Assembly (NCBI RefSeq): GCF_002797495.1
Contig: NZ_PGEZ01000001.1
Coordinates: 2,108,001 to 2,172,000 of the forward strand
DNA from: Mumia flava
GTDB lineage: Bacteria > Actinomycetota > Actinomycetes > Propionibacteriales > Nocardioidaceae
DNA length: 64,000 nucleotides
Reading direction: 5' to 3'
A program made the translations under genes and the position numbers. The notes under the pieces are model-generated. The model saw only the letters and a list, made by a program, of their open reading frames with translations, was not told the origin of the DNA and did not search any database. Below, piece after piece: positions 13,516 to 21,500 of this stretch; within the stretch, counting starts at the first letter, position 1, and each line of letters opens with the position of its first letter.

Positions 13516-15465
13516 GTGGACCAGATCGTCCTGTTCGTGACCCTCGGCTTCGCCGTCGGTGCGGTCTACGCCGTCGTCGCGTCGTCGCTCGTCGCCGTGC
13601 ACGCCGCCACCGGGGTGCTCAACTTCGCCCAAGGCTCGATCGCCCTGTGGGGCGTCTGGGTCGCCGCCGAGCTCGGCACCACCGGCACGCTCGTGCTGCC
13701 GGTCGGGTCGATCGCTGTCTCGGACGGCCCGACCTCGGCCGCGGTCGCGGTCGCGGTCGGGACGCTCTCCTCCGCGGTCATCGCACTCCTGACGCACCTG
13801 CTCGTCCTGCGGCCGCTGCGCTCGGCGCCGGTGCTGTCGCAGGTGGTGGCGTCGGTCGGCGTGATGCTGGTGATCGTCAGCCTGGTGCCGCTGCGGTTCG
13901 ACGTCACGGGGTCGGTCGCACCTCCGATCCTGCCCGCCGGCACCGTCGAGATCCTCGGCGCTGCGGTGGCCGTCTCCGACCTGATCCTCGTCGGGCTCGC
14001 GGTGGCGATCGCGCTCCTGCTCGCAGGCTGGTTCCGGTTCACCCGGTGGGGGATGGCGACGCGGGCGAGCGCGCAGGACGAGACGGCGGTGATGCTGACG
14101 GGCTACTCCCCGGACCGCCTGGCCGCCGTCGTCTGGGTCGCGACCGGCGCCGCGACGGGTCTGGTGGCGATCGTCGCCTCGCCGACCGTCGGGCTCGACC
14201 CGCTCAGCTACACCTTCTACGTCCTGCCGGGGCTCGCCGCGGCGCTGCTCGCCCGGCTGCGGTCGGTCCTCGGCGCCTGCGCGGCCGGGCTCGGGATCGG
14301 GATCTTCCAGTCGCTGCTGCTGATGATGAGCACGTACGACTTCTGGCCCACCTGGGCCCAGGCCGGGTTCGGCGAGACCGTGCCGTTCCTCATCGTCGTG
14401 ATCGCGCTGTTCGCGTTCGGCAAGGCGATGCCGGCCCGCGGCGGCGTGGTCGCGATGCGGATGCCGACCGTACGTCCGCCGTCGATGAAGCCTCTCCCCA
14501 CGCTCGTGCTGATCGGAGTCGCGGTCGCGGCCGTCCTGCTCACCGACGGGAGCTGGCGCTTCGGCGTGGTGACGTCGATCATCATGAGCCTGATCGCGCT
14601 GTCCCTCGTGGTGCTGACGGGCTACCTCGGGCAGATCTCGCTCGCGGCGATGGCGTTCGCCGGCACCGGCGGGTTCGTGCTGTCGCGGGTGACGACCGAG
14701 TACGGCATCGCGTTCCCGTGGTCGTTGATCGGACCGGCGCTCGCCGCCACCCTCCTGGGCGTGGTGGTCGCGGTGCCGGCGCTGCGGATCCGCGGTGCGC
14801 ACCTCGCCGTCGTCACGCTCGCCGCTGCGCTGGCGATCGAGAGCTTCGTGTTCGGCAACCCGGCGTTCACGCCGTTCGAGGGCAACCACATCGCGGACCC
14901 GTCGCTGTTCGGGATCGACCTCGCGGTCCGCAGCGGGACCGACCTGACGACGGTGTCCTTCGCGCTGATGGTGCTGACCGTCGTCGCGGTCCTGACCTGG
15001 GTCACCGCGCGCCTGCTGGCCGGCCGGACGGGACGGGCGTTCCTGGCCGTACGGTCCAACGAGCGCGCCGCGGCCTCCGCCGGCATCGACGTGGCGGCGA
15101 CGAAGCTGCTCGGGTTCGCGTTGTCGGCCTTCCTCGCCGGGGTCGGCGGGTGCCTGATCGGCTACAGCCGCTCGCAGCTGTCGGTGGAGTCGTTCAACGT
15201 CCTCGTCGGACTCACGCTGCTCTGCACGGTCTACGTCGCCGGCATCACCAGCATCGCCGGCGCCGTCCTCGCCGGTCTGATCGCGCCGTTGGGCGTTCTC
15301 GCCGTGATCCTCGAGGGGACCCTCGGCGTCGGCGAGTACTACAGCCTGATCGCCGCCCTCGCGCTGGTGATCACGGCCGTGCTGAACCCCGTGGGGATCA
15401 CCGGCAGCGTCCGTGAGGCCTCCACCCACCTCGCCCACCGCAGGAGCTCCCGTGCCGATGCCTGA
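13516..15465 (+). CDS. fused Liv-type ABC permease (LivH-LivM)
   Basis: A 649-residue membrane protein in which the two permeases of a branched-chain-amino-acid-type importer are joined. Residues about 1-290 match LivH (LGFAVGAVYAVVAS, LNFAQGSIALWG, LSYTFYVLPGLAAALLAR-like region). Residues about 310-630 match LivM (SLVVLTGYLGQISLAAMAF, RTGRAFLAVRSNERAA). Many hydrophobic segments are visible in both halves. GTG 13516 follows a GAGGAGGTGA site. The stop lies past the start of the ATPase gene, a short overlap that suggests translational coupling. LivH-LivM fusions are known in actinobacteria. Substrate is inferred only from context. Confidence 0.9.
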   Translation: MDQIVLFVTLGFAVGAVYAVVASSLVAVHAATGVLNFAQGSIALWGVWVAAELGTTGTLVLPVGSIAVSDGPTSAAVAVAVGTLSSAVIALLTHLLVLRPLRSAPVLSQVVASVGVMLVIVSLVPLRFDVTGSVAPPILPAGTVEILGAAVAVSDLILVGLAVAIALLLAGWFRFTRWGMATRASAQDETAVMLTGYSPDRLAAVVWVATGAATGLVAIVASPTVGLDPLSYTFYVLPGLAAALLARLRSVLGACAAGLGIGIFQSLLLMMSTYDFWPTWAQAGFGETVPFLIVVIALFAFGKAMPARGGVVAMRMPTVRPPSMKPLPTLVLIGVAVAAVLLTDGSWRFGVVTSIIMSLIALSLVVLTGYLGQISLAAMAFAGTGGFVLSRVTTEYGIAFPWSLIGPALAATLLGVVVAVPALRIRGAHLAVVTLAAALAIESFVFGNPAFTPFEGNHIADPSLFGIDLAVRSGTDLTTVSFALMVLTVVAVLTWVTARLLAGRTGRAFLAVRSNERAAASAGIDVAATKLLGFALSAFLAGVGGCLIGYSRSQLSVESFNVLVGLTLLCTVYVAGITSIAGAVLAGLIAPLGVLAVILEGTLGVGEYYSLIAALALVITAVLNPVGITGSVREASTHLAHRRSSRADA

Positions 15466-16210
15466 GAACGAACCGCTGCTCGAGACCCGGGGACTGACCG
15501 TCCGCTACGGCGGCGTCGTCGCGAACGACGACGTGGACCTGACCGTACGCGCGGGCGAGGTGGTCGGGCTGATCGGACCGAACGGGGCGGGGAAGACGAC
15601 GCTGGTCGACGCCGTGACCGGCTTCGCTCCGTCGACCGGTGAGGTCCTGCTCGCCGGTCGGCGGATCGACCGGTTGTCGCCGCATCGGCGTCGCCGTGCC
15701 GGTCTGGCGCGGACCTGGCAGGCCGGGGAGCTGTTCGGCGACCTGACCGTGGCCGACAACCTCGCCGTCACGACCCAGCGCCGCGGCGTCGGCGGGCTGG
15801 TGGCCGACATGTTCGGTCGGCGCGGGACGGCGGCAGCCGACCCGGCTCTCGAGCTGCTCGGGCTCGGCGACTGCGCGGCCCGGCGCCCCGACGAGCTCAG
15901 CCTCGGCCGGCAGAAGCTGGTGGGCGTCGCGCGCGCACTGGCGGGCGGCAGCCGCGTCGTCCTGCTGGACGAGCCGGCCGCCGGGCTCGACACCGACGAG
16001 AGCGTGGCGTTCGGTGCGGAGGTGCGGTCGATGGTCGAGACCGGACTCGGCGTCCTGCTCATCGACCACGACATGAACCTGGTGCTCGACGTGTGCGACC
16101 GCGTCTACGTGCTCGACTTCGGACGTGTCATCGCGTGCGGACCACCGGACGAGGTCCGACGCGACCCTGCCGTCATCACGGCGTATCTCGGTGCGGAGGC
16201 GATCGCGTGA
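15452..16210 (+). CDS. Liv-type ABC transporter ATP-binding protein (LivG)
   Basis: About 252 residues. Walker A is GPNGAGKTT, the signature is the slightly altered ELSLGRQKLVGVARAL, and Walker B is VVLLDEPAAGLD, with the H-loop in IDHDMNLV. GTG 15452 lies five bases after AGGAG (15442-15446); ATG 15458 in the same frame is the alternative. The gene overlaps the permease end and its own stop overlaps the next ATPase start (GTGA). It is one of the two nucleotide-binding subunits of the importer encoded here. The LivG subtype is indicated by gene order and the RTWQAGELFGDLTV segment. Confidence 0.88.
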   Translation: MPMPENEPLLETRGLTVRYGGVVANDDVDLTVRAGEVVGLIGPNGAGKTTLVDAVTGFAPSTGEVLLAGRRIDRLSPHRRRRAGLARTWQAGELFGDLTVADNLAVTTQRRGVGGLVADMFGRRGTAAADPALELLGLGDCAARRPDELSLGRQKLVGVARALAGGSRVVLLDEPAAGLDTDESVAFGAEVRSMVETGLGVLLIDHDMNLVLDVCDRVYVLDFGRVIACGPPDEVRRDPAVITAYLGAEAIA

Positions 16211-16956
16211 GCGCGTTGGAGCTGTGCGGCGTGACGGCCGGCTACGGGCACGCGCCTGCGGTGCGCGACCTGGACCTGAGCGTGTCGGCCGGCGAGGTGG
16301 TCGCGCTGCTCGGGCCGAACGGTGCGGGCAAGACGACCACCCTGCGTACGGCGGCGGGCCTGGTGAAGCCGGACGGAGGCGAGGTCCGTGCGTTCGGTCG
16401 GCCGATCGCGCGTCGGGTCGAGCGCAACACCCGGGCGGGTGTGGTGCTCGTCCCCGACAACCGGGCGATCTTCGCCGACCTGACGGTGCGGGAGAACCTG
16501 CTGCTCGCGCGGGGGAGCCGGGACGGAGGGATGTCCGCGGTGCTCGATCGGTTGCCGCGGCTCAAGCCGCTGGTCGGCCGCAAGGTCGGGCTGCTGTCGG
16601 GCGGCGAGCAGCAGATGCTCGCGCTCGGCAAGGCGCTGCTCGCGCAGCCGCGTGTGCTGCTGATCGACGAGCTGAGCATGGGCCTCGCCCCGGTCGCCGT
16701 CCAGGAGCTGCTGCCGATCGTGCGGGCGCTGGCCGACGACCTGTGGGTCGGCGTCCTGCTCGTCGAGCAGCACGTCGACCTCGCGCTCTCGGTGGCCGAC
16801 CGTGCGGTCGTCCTGCACCACGGCAAGGAGGTGCTGAGGGGGTCGGCGGCCGAGCTCCGTGCTGATCGTGACGCTGTGCACCGGGCGTACTTCGGGGAGG
16901 CGGAGGCCGCCGAGCCGAGCGGGGAGCGTCCCGTCGTGGAGACGGTGGGGTCCTAG
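16207..16956 (+). CDS. Liv-type ABC transporter ATP-binding protein (LivF)
   Basis: A 249-residue second ATPase of the Liv system. Walker A is GPNGAGKTTT, the signature LLSGGEQQMLALGKAL, Walker B VLLIDELSMGLAP, and the H-loop EQHVDLAL. The DELSMGLAP form of Walker B is typical of LivF. The GTG start at 16207 overlaps the LivG stop by GTGA, so the two are translationally coupled. It is the last gene of the transporter set that starts at 12138. A 100-bp gap follows before a DoxX-type gene. Confidence 0.9.
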   Translation: MSALELCGVTAGYGHAPAVRDLDLSVSAGEVVALLGPNGAGKTTTLRTAAGLVKPDGGEVRAFGRPIARRVERNTRAGVVLVPDNRAIFADLTVRENLLLARGSRDGGMSAVLDRLPRLKPLVGRKVGLLSGGEQQMLALGKALLAQPRVLLIDELSMGLAPVAVQELLPIVRALADDLWVGVLLVEQHVDLALSVADRAVVLHHGKEVLRGSAAELRADRDAVHRAYFGEAEAAEPSGERPVVETVGS

Positions 16957-17056
16957 GAGCACCCCCACGGCGCGCGATCGGACAAGGGCGTACGGGCGGG
17001 CTAGCGTGGCGAGCGGCAGCGCCGCCGCACCGCTCGTCGCCCCCAGGAGACCATCG

Positions 17057-17488
17057 ATGGCATCGCACTCGAAGGCGCCGGAGCGCGCCGTGTCCACGCC
17101 CCGCACGATCGGCCGCATCGCGCTCGGCTCGTTCCTGCTGTTCGCGGGGATCAGTCACCTCACGTTCGCGCGGGAGGAGTTCCTGGCGCAGGTGCCGGAC
17201 TGGGTCCCGCTCGACGGCGACACGGTGGTGGTGGCGTCCGGGTTCGTCGAGGTGGGGCTCGGGGGCGCCCTGATCGGCCTCCCCGGCAGGCGCGTCGCCG
17301 TGGGCTGGCTCACGGCTGCGTTCTTCGTCGCGATCTTCCCCGGCAACATCTCGCAGTACGTGACCCAGACGGACGCGTTCGGCCTGGACTCCGACCGGGC
17401 GCGCCTGGTGCGGCTGTTCTTCCAGCCGCTGCTCGTGCTGTGGGCGCTGTGGGCGACCGCCGCGTGGCGCGACCGTCCGCGTCACTGA
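17057..17488 (+). CDS. DoxX-like small membrane protein
   Basis: A 143-residue membrane protein with about four hydrophobic segments. It opens with RIALGSFLLFAGISHLTFAR and has VPDWVPLDG after the first segment, both typical of DoxX/DUF4149-like families. ATG 17057 lies after CAGGAGA. No catalytic motif is visible; DoxX proteins are linked loosely to thiol and redox homeostasis or to quinol use. It ends only 11 bp from the convergent Xre-cupin regulator. No functional link to either neighbour can be shown. Confidence 0.75.
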   Translation: MASHSKAPERAVSTPRTIGRIALGSFLLFAGISHLTFAREEFLAQVPDWVPLDGDTVVVASGFVEVGLGGALIGLPGRRVAVGWLTAAFFVAIFPGNISQYVTQTDAFGLDSDRARLVRLFFQPLLVLWALWATAAWRDRPRH

Positions 17489-17499
17489 CGTCGGACGGA

Positions 17500-18057
17500 T
17501 CAGGGCTGGTCGGACAGCAGGACGGCGACCGTCGCGGGCTCGAGGGCGACGAAGACGTGCGGCTCGTCCCCGGGGTAGCGGACGTAGTCGCCGGGACCGA
17601 TCTCGACCGGATCGTCGGAGGGCCCGACGGATGCGCGTCCGCGGACGAGCACGACGTGCTCGACGGTCCCGGGCGGGTGCGGGTCGGACCGGCGCGGCTG
17701 CCCGGGCTCGGCCTGGACCACGTAGAGGTCGCGGCGCACGTGGGCGGCGCCTGCGGCGAGCAAGGTGGCCGCGTACTCGGCCTCCTCCGCGACCACGGTC
17801 TGGCCGTGACCCAGCCGGACGACCTCGGTGCTTCGGCGCGGCGGGTCGACGAGGCGCGAGAACGGGATCCCGAGGGCGGTGCTCAGCGCCCACAGCGTCT
17901 CGACACCGGGGTTGCCCGTGCCGGCCTCGAGCTGGGACACGGTCGACTTCGAGACGCCGGCCCGGCGCGCGAGCTCGGACAGCGAGACGCCGGCGCGGGT
18001 GCGCTCGCGGGTCAGGGCCGCCGCGACCTGGCCACGGATGGACGGTGAGGACTCCAC
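17500..18057 (-). CDS. Xre-type regulator with C-terminal cupin domain
   Basis: A 185-residue regulator. Residues about 8-65 are a Cro/CI helix-turn-helix (LSELARRAGVSKSTVSQLEA, NPGVETLWALSTALGI). Residues about 110-180 are a cupin with DPHPPGTVEHVVLVRG and GDYVRYPGDEPHVF, which probably binds a small ligand. The GTG start at 18057 faces azlC across 67 bp. That gap contains two CGAACG palindromes, so the regulator very likely controls azlCD and itself. Xre-cupin regulators of AzlCD-type exporters are a recurring arrangement. The ligand is presumably a hydrophobic amino acid, by inference from AzlCD. Confidence 0.88.
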   Translation of the reverse strand: MESSPSIRGQVAAALTRERTRAGVSLSELARRAGVSKSTVSQLEAGTGNPGVETLWALSTALGIPFSRLVDPPRRSTEVVRLGHGQTVVAEEAEYAATLLAAGAAHVRRDLYVVQAEPGQPRRSDPHPPGTVEHVVLVRGRASVGPSDDPVEIGPGDYVRYPGDEPHVFVALEPATVAVLLSDQP

Positions 18058-18070
18058 CCGTTCACCTTAG

Positions 18071-18146
18071 CGAACGAAACGTTCGGGTTGACAGACACCG
18101 AACGAATCGTTCACTCTGGACAACATGCGTTCGACACAGCGAACGA
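18071..18146. promoter_or_regulatory. azlC promoter with CGAACG operators
   Basis: Two palindromes, CGAACGAAACGTTCG (18071-18085) and CGAACGAATCGTTCA (18099-18113), are 28 bp apart centre to centre. A third inverted pair, CGTTCG and CGAACG with a 6-bp spacer, lies inside the first codons of azlC. A TTGACA -35 box (18088-18093) sits between the first two. With a 17-bp spacer its -10 falls at 18111-18116, which would start transcription almost at the azlC ATG. No ribosome site is present, so a leaderless mRNA is likely. The operators straddle the promoter core. Confidence 0.6.
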
Positions 18147-18805
18147 TCCGGCCGGGCGTCCTGCGCGACGTCGGGATGGTGGCGCTGGCCGTCATGGTCG
18201 TCGGGGTGTCGTACGGCGCGAGCGCGACGGGGGTCGGGCTGGCGCGGTGGCAGGTCGCTCTCCTGGCGGTGACGGTGCTCGCCGGATCGGCCGAGCTGCT
18301 GTTCGTCGGGGTGGTGGGAGCCGGCGGCGCGCCTCTGCTCGCAGCCGCCGCCGCGCTCCTGGTGAACCTCCGCAACGGCGCGTACGGGATGGCGGCGGCG
18401 CGGTTCCTCGGGCGTGGCCCGTGGCGTTGGCTCGGGGCCCACCTCGTGAACGACGAGTCGGTGGCCCTCGCGTCCGCGCAGACCAGCCAGCACGAGCGGC
18501 GCTTCGTCTTCTGGCTGTCCGGGGCCGCGATCGCGTTGGCCTGGCCGACCGGTGCGATCGCCGGCAGCCTGCTGGGGGAGGTGGCGGCCCCGGAGACGCT
18601 CGGCCTCGACGCGGTCTTCCCGGCCCTTCTCGTCGCGCTGGTCCTGCCTGCGCTGCGCGAGCCTTCGACGCGGGTGGCCGCGTCCGTCGGGGCCGTCGTC
18701 GCGCTCGCGGCGACGCCGTGGCTGCCCGTCGGGCTGGCGCCGCTGGTCGCGCTCGTCGGCGTGCCGGTCGCCGCACTGGTGGCGCGGGCGAGGAGGCGTC
18801 CGTGA
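18125..18805 (+). CDS. azlC: AzlC family branched-chain amino acid exporter subunit
   Basis: A 226-residue membrane protein of the AzlC/BrnF family, the large subunit of exporters for branched-chain amino acids, azaleucine or methionine. Diagnostic segments are LRDVGMVALAVMVVGVSYGA near the N-terminus, VNLRNGAYGMAAARFL, and NDESVALASAQ. It has about five or six hydrophobic helices. The ATG at 18125 has no Shine-Dalgarno and may be the first base of the mRNA. The stop overlaps the azlD start by GTGA. Divergent from the Xre-cupin regulator that likely represses it. Confidence 0.88.
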   Translation: MRSTQRTIRPGVLRDVGMVALAVMVVGVSYGASATGVGLARWQVALLAVTVLAGSAELLFVGVVGAGGAPLLAAAAALLVNLRNGAYGMAAARFLGRGPWRWLGAHLVNDESVALASAQTSQHERRFVFWLSGAAIALAWPTGAIAGSLLGEVAAPETLGLDAVFPALLVALVLPALREPSTRVAASVGAVVALAATPWLPVGLAPLVALVGVPVAALVARARRRP

Positions 18806-19119
18806 GCACGCCGACCGAGGTGCTCGTCGGGATCGGGGTGCTCGCCGTCGGCACGTACGCCGTGCGCCTGATCGGCGTGGTGATGCGGGACCGCATCGCT
18901 CTGACCGGCGAGCGGGAGGCCGTTCTGGAGCGGTGCGTCGCGGTCCTGCTGCTCGCGGTCGCCGTCGCGACCACGGCCTACGACGGTGCGGAGCCCGCCG
19001 ACGGCCCACGGGTCGTCGGTGTCGCCGCCGGTGTGGCTGCCGCGCTGGTGCGAGCGCCGCTGGTGGTCGTCGTGCTCGTGGCGGCGCTGGTGGCAGGCGG
19101 GCTGCGCCAGCTCGGCTGA
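18802..19119 (+). CDS. azlD: AzlD family exporter subunit
   Basis: A 105-residue small membrane subunit with about four hydrophobic segments (LVGIGVLAVGTYAVRLIGVV, VLLLAVAVATTAY, VVVVLVAALVAGGL). It is partner of AzlC in a two-component amino acid exporter. GTG 18802 overlaps the azlC stop and has AGGAGG at 18791-18796, inside azlC. Size and order match AzlD/BrnE. AzlD sequences are poorly conserved, so the call rests on hydropathy, length and position. Confidence 0.85.
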   Translation: MSTPTEVLVGIGVLAVGTYAVRLIGVVMRDRIALTGEREAVLERCVAVLLLAVAVATTAYDGAEPADGPRVVGVAAGVAAALVRAPLVVVVLVAALVAGGLRQLG

Positions 19120-19146
19120 GCACCCGATCCTGTCAGCGGTCTCTTC

Positions 19147-19166
19147 TAGTGTGGGAACACATGTTC
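19147..19166 (+). promoter_or_regulatory. -10 box overlapped by a LexA-like (SOS) box
   Basis: TAGTGT (19147-19152) fits a TANNNT -10 box. Immediately after it, GAACACATGTTC (19155-19166) has the form GAAC-N4-GTTC, the core of the actinobacterial and Bacillus SOS box, followed by GA as in the full consensus; only the outer left C is replaced by G. A LexA dimer here would cover the transcription start of the DUF2786 gene. Confidence 0.55.
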
Positions 19167-19190
19167 GAAAAGCCGGAGAAGGGACGGGTC

Positions 19191-20393
19191 GTGACGATCA
19201 CGGAGGAGCAGAGGTTGTCCGAGGCGGCCGCGTGGTTCGTCGAGTCGGCGAGGCGGACTCGCATCGATCGAGCGTACGCGAGTCGGGTGGCCGGGGCCCC
19301 CGGCCGCGGCGAGGCTCCGGTCGCAGCTGCGCAGATCGCGGCCGCGGCCGTCGACGTGCTGGGCGGGCTGGTCTCGACCGCCGTGCGGCACAAGGGCTGG
19401 ACGCCCGTCGACCTGCGCGAGATCGTGCGCCGGCGTGCACGACGTGACGACGTCGCGCTGCTCGCGGACCTGGTGATCGCGGAGACCGCGAGGCACCCGG
19501 ACGAGCGGGTCGTGCCGCGGTGGCGACGCGAGGTCGACGACCTCGGCTCGTCGCGCCCGGACGATCTGCGCAGTCCGTCCGGGCTGGCGTCCGCGCTGCG
19601 CCTGGCCGGCGCGCTCGACCACCTGCCGGCGCTCCCGCGCACCCTGCCGGCCCCGGGGAGCGCCGACGCGTCCGCCGCGGACCCTTCCGCGGTCGGATCG
19701 AGCGCCTCGACCGCACGGCACACCCACCGAGTCCGTGCGCTCCTGGCGAAGGCAGAGTCCACCGATCACCCCGAGGAGGCGGAGGCGTTGTCTGCCAAGG
19801 CGCAGGAGCTCGTGAGTCGATACGCCCTGGACCGTCTGCTCGCCGAGGGGGGCACGCCCTCGGCTGCGACGCTGCGCCGGATCTGGATCGATGCGCCGCA
19901 CGTCTCGGCCAAGGCGCTGCTCGTCGACCGGGTCGCACGGGCCAACGGTTGCCGTGTCGCGCTGTCGGAGACTCTCGGTTTCGCGAGCGTCGTCGGCGCT
20001 CCGAGCGACGTCGACGCCGTCGGGGTGATGGCCGTCTCGCTGCTTGCCCAGGCGGAGTCGGCAGCGCTGGCGTGCGGCGCGCGGCGTGATCGTGACGGCA
20101 CCGTGCGGACGGCATCGTTCCGGCGCAGCTTCCTGCTGGCGTACGCCGCGCGGGTCGGAGAGCGGCTGGCGGCAGCGAGTCGTGGCGCGGCTGCGGCGGA
20201 CCCGCGCGCCGCGGACCTGGTGGTGGTGATGTCCTTGCGGGATCGGGCGGCCGAGGAGGCGCTGGTCTCCATCTTCGGGAGCCTCCACGAGCGGACCACG
20301 AGCGTCCGGAGCCTCGACGGATGGGCGGCGGGGCGAGCGGCTGCTGACACGGCACGATTCGGTGGGCGCGACGCTCTCGGCGCTGCGAGGTGA
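19191..20393 (+). CDS. DUF2786 domain protein, candidate SOS-regulated gene
   Basis: A 400-residue soluble protein of unknown function. Residues about 155-210 (RVRALLAKAESTDHPEEAEA, LSAKAQELVSRYALDRLLAE) are a clear DUF2786 domain. The N-terminal 150 residues are helical and Ala-rich, and the C-terminal part has no recognised catalytic motif. GTG 19191 is preferred because GGAGAAGGGA lies seven bases upstream. An in-frame ATG at 19161 would fall inside the LexA-like box and lacks a ribosome site. DUF2786 proteins occur in actinobacteria and some phages. The SOS-type operator suggests a role after DNA damage, but that is inference. Confidence 0.8.
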   Translation: MTITEEQRLSEAAAWFVESARRTRIDRAYASRVAGAPGRGEAPVAAAQIAAAAVDVLGGLVSTAVRHKGWTPVDLREIVRRRARRDDVALLADLVIAETARHPDERVVPRWRREVDDLGSSRPDDLRSPSGLASALRLAGALDHLPALPRTLPAPGSADASAADPSAVGSSASTARHTHRVRALLAKAESTDHPEEAEALSAKAQELVSRYALDRLLAEGGTPSAATLRRIWIDAPHVSAKALLVDRVARANGCRVALSETLGFASVVGAPSDVDAVGVMAVSLLAQAESAALACGARRDRDGTVRTASFRRSFLLAYAARVGERLAAASRGAAAADPRAADLVVVMSLRDRAAEEALVSIFGSLHERTTSVRSLDGWAAGRAAADTARFGGRDALGAAR

Positions 20394-20462
20394 GCGCTGC
20401 CCGGGGCCGTCCTGCGGACCTCGCCGTTCCCTTCCGGTCGTCGCGCCCCTACGCTCGTCCCC

Positions 20463-21428
20463 GTGACGGGACGGCGATGGCGTGCGGTGCGGGCCACGTC
20501 TGCCGTGCTGGCCGCGAGCCTCGGCCTCGTGCTCTGGCTCCTCGCCCCGGCCGCAGCGGCGTCCGACTCCGGCACGATCGCGTCGCTGGCCAACGACGCG
20601 CGATCGGATCAGGGCCTGACCAGGCTGGTGCGCGCGCCCGCGCTGGACGAGGTCGCAGCGGGTTGGGCTCGCCAGCTCCGGCGCAACGGCTCGCTGTCGC
20701 ACAACCCCGCCGTCGGCGACCAGATCCCGTCGGGCTGGCGCGCCTGGGGCGAGAACGTCGCCTCCGGTCAGTCGGACGGAGCGTCGATGCACGCTGCCTG
20801 GATGGGGTCGTCGGGTCATCGTGCCAACATCCTCGGCGACTACACCCACGTCGGCGTGGCCTTCCTCCGTGACGGATCGACGACGTGGGGGGTCCAGGTC
20901 TTCGCCCGGTACGACGGTGGCGGCCCGTCCGGGTCGACCCCAGGCAGCTCCGACGGAGCGGGGTCCGGCTCGACCGGCGGGGATGCAGGCGGCGGAGCCG
21001 GCGCGAAGCGCGACAAGTCCGGTGACGGCTCGGGCGGTGACGGCTCGGGCGACGGAAGCGACGGAGGCGACGGCAGCGAGGGTGCCGGGAGCGGCGCGAA
21101 CGACGAGAAGGGCGACAGCGACGCCAAGGCCGGCAGCGGCGAGAAGGCCGAGGGCGGGGCGTCCAAGAAGGTCACGAAGCAACGCAGCGAGCCTGCGGAC
21201 GCGACGCCGTCGGTCCCGACCCCGACGCCTGGGGCCGACACCGCCACGGTCCCGGCACCCCAAGCGCAGCCTGCGGCCGAGCAGGCGGCCGGAGCAGCTC
21301 CCGGCGCGCTGGGACTCTCCACGCCGCTGGCGATCCTGCTCGGTGCTGCGTGCGTGGCGGTCTTCGTCCTCGCCGCCGTCGGCGCCCGGCGCGTAGCCGG
21401 TGGTCGCGCCGGCCGGCACCGGGGCTGA
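20463..21428 (+). CDS. secreted CAP/SCP-domain protein with C-terminal membrane anchor
   Basis: A 321-residue surface protein. Residues 1-33 are a signal peptide ending AAAAS. About 38-155 form a CAP domain of the bacterial YkwD type: LANDARSDQGLTRL, NGSLSHNP, AWGENVASG, MGSSGHRANIL and VGVAFL, with the His and Glu positions of the CAP cavity present. Residues 155-270 are a low-complexity Gly/Ser/Asp-rich then Lys/Ala/Pro-rich stalk. A hydrophobic segment (LAILLGAACVAVFVLAAVGA) and an Arg-rich tail anchor it. No LPXTG is present, so it is a membrane-anchored and not sortase-linked protein. TACGCT seven bases before GTG 20463 suggests a leaderless transcript. The stop codon lies in a tandem repeat. 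Confidence 0.87.
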   Translation: MTGRRWRAVRATSAVLAASLGLVLWLLAPAAAASDSGTIASLANDARSDQGLTRLVRAPALDEVAAGWARQLRRNGSLSHNPAVGDQIPSGWRAWGENVASGQSDGASMHAAWMGSSGHRANILGDYTHVGVAFLRDGSTTWGVQVFARYDGGGPSGSTPGSSDGAGSGSTGGDAGGGAGAKRDKSGDGSGGDGSGDGSDGGDGSEGAGSGANDEKGDSDAKAGSGEKAEGGASKKVTKQRSEPADATPSVPTPTPGADTATVPAPQAQPAAEQAAGAAPGALGLSTPLAILLGAACVAVFVLAAVGARRVAGGRAGRHRG

Positions 21429-21496
21429 GCCGGCACCGGGGCTGAGCCGGCACCGGGGCTGAGTCGGGACCGGGGCTGAGCCGGGACCGCGCCGCT
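21412..21496 (+). repeat. 17-bp tandem repeat spanning the stop codon of the CAP gene
   Basis: GCCGGCACCGGGGCTGA occurs three times exactly (21412-21428, 21429-21445, 21446-21462). A fourth copy with two changes follows (21463-21479), then a degenerate fifth. The first copy supplies the last codons and TGA of the CAP gene, so each unit carries its own stop. It looks like replication slippage of the gene's 3' end. Confidence 0.9.
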
Positions 21497-21500
21497 CCCG

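Noticed and set aside
13168-15438. A long minus-strand frame opposite the Liv permease, and similar long frames opposite the ABC exporter (52247-55210) and the carboxypeptidase (22624-25941)
   Set aside because: All are antisense shadows of genes with clear motifs; no ribosome sites, no recognisable domains.
19161-19190. ATG 19161 as start of the DUF2786 gene
   Set aside because: It lies inside the LexA-like box and has no Shine-Dalgarno, while GTG 19191 has one at the right distance.
20463-21428. Sortase anchoring of the CAP protein
   Set aside because: The end has a hydrophobic helix and Arg tail but no LPXTG-type motif.
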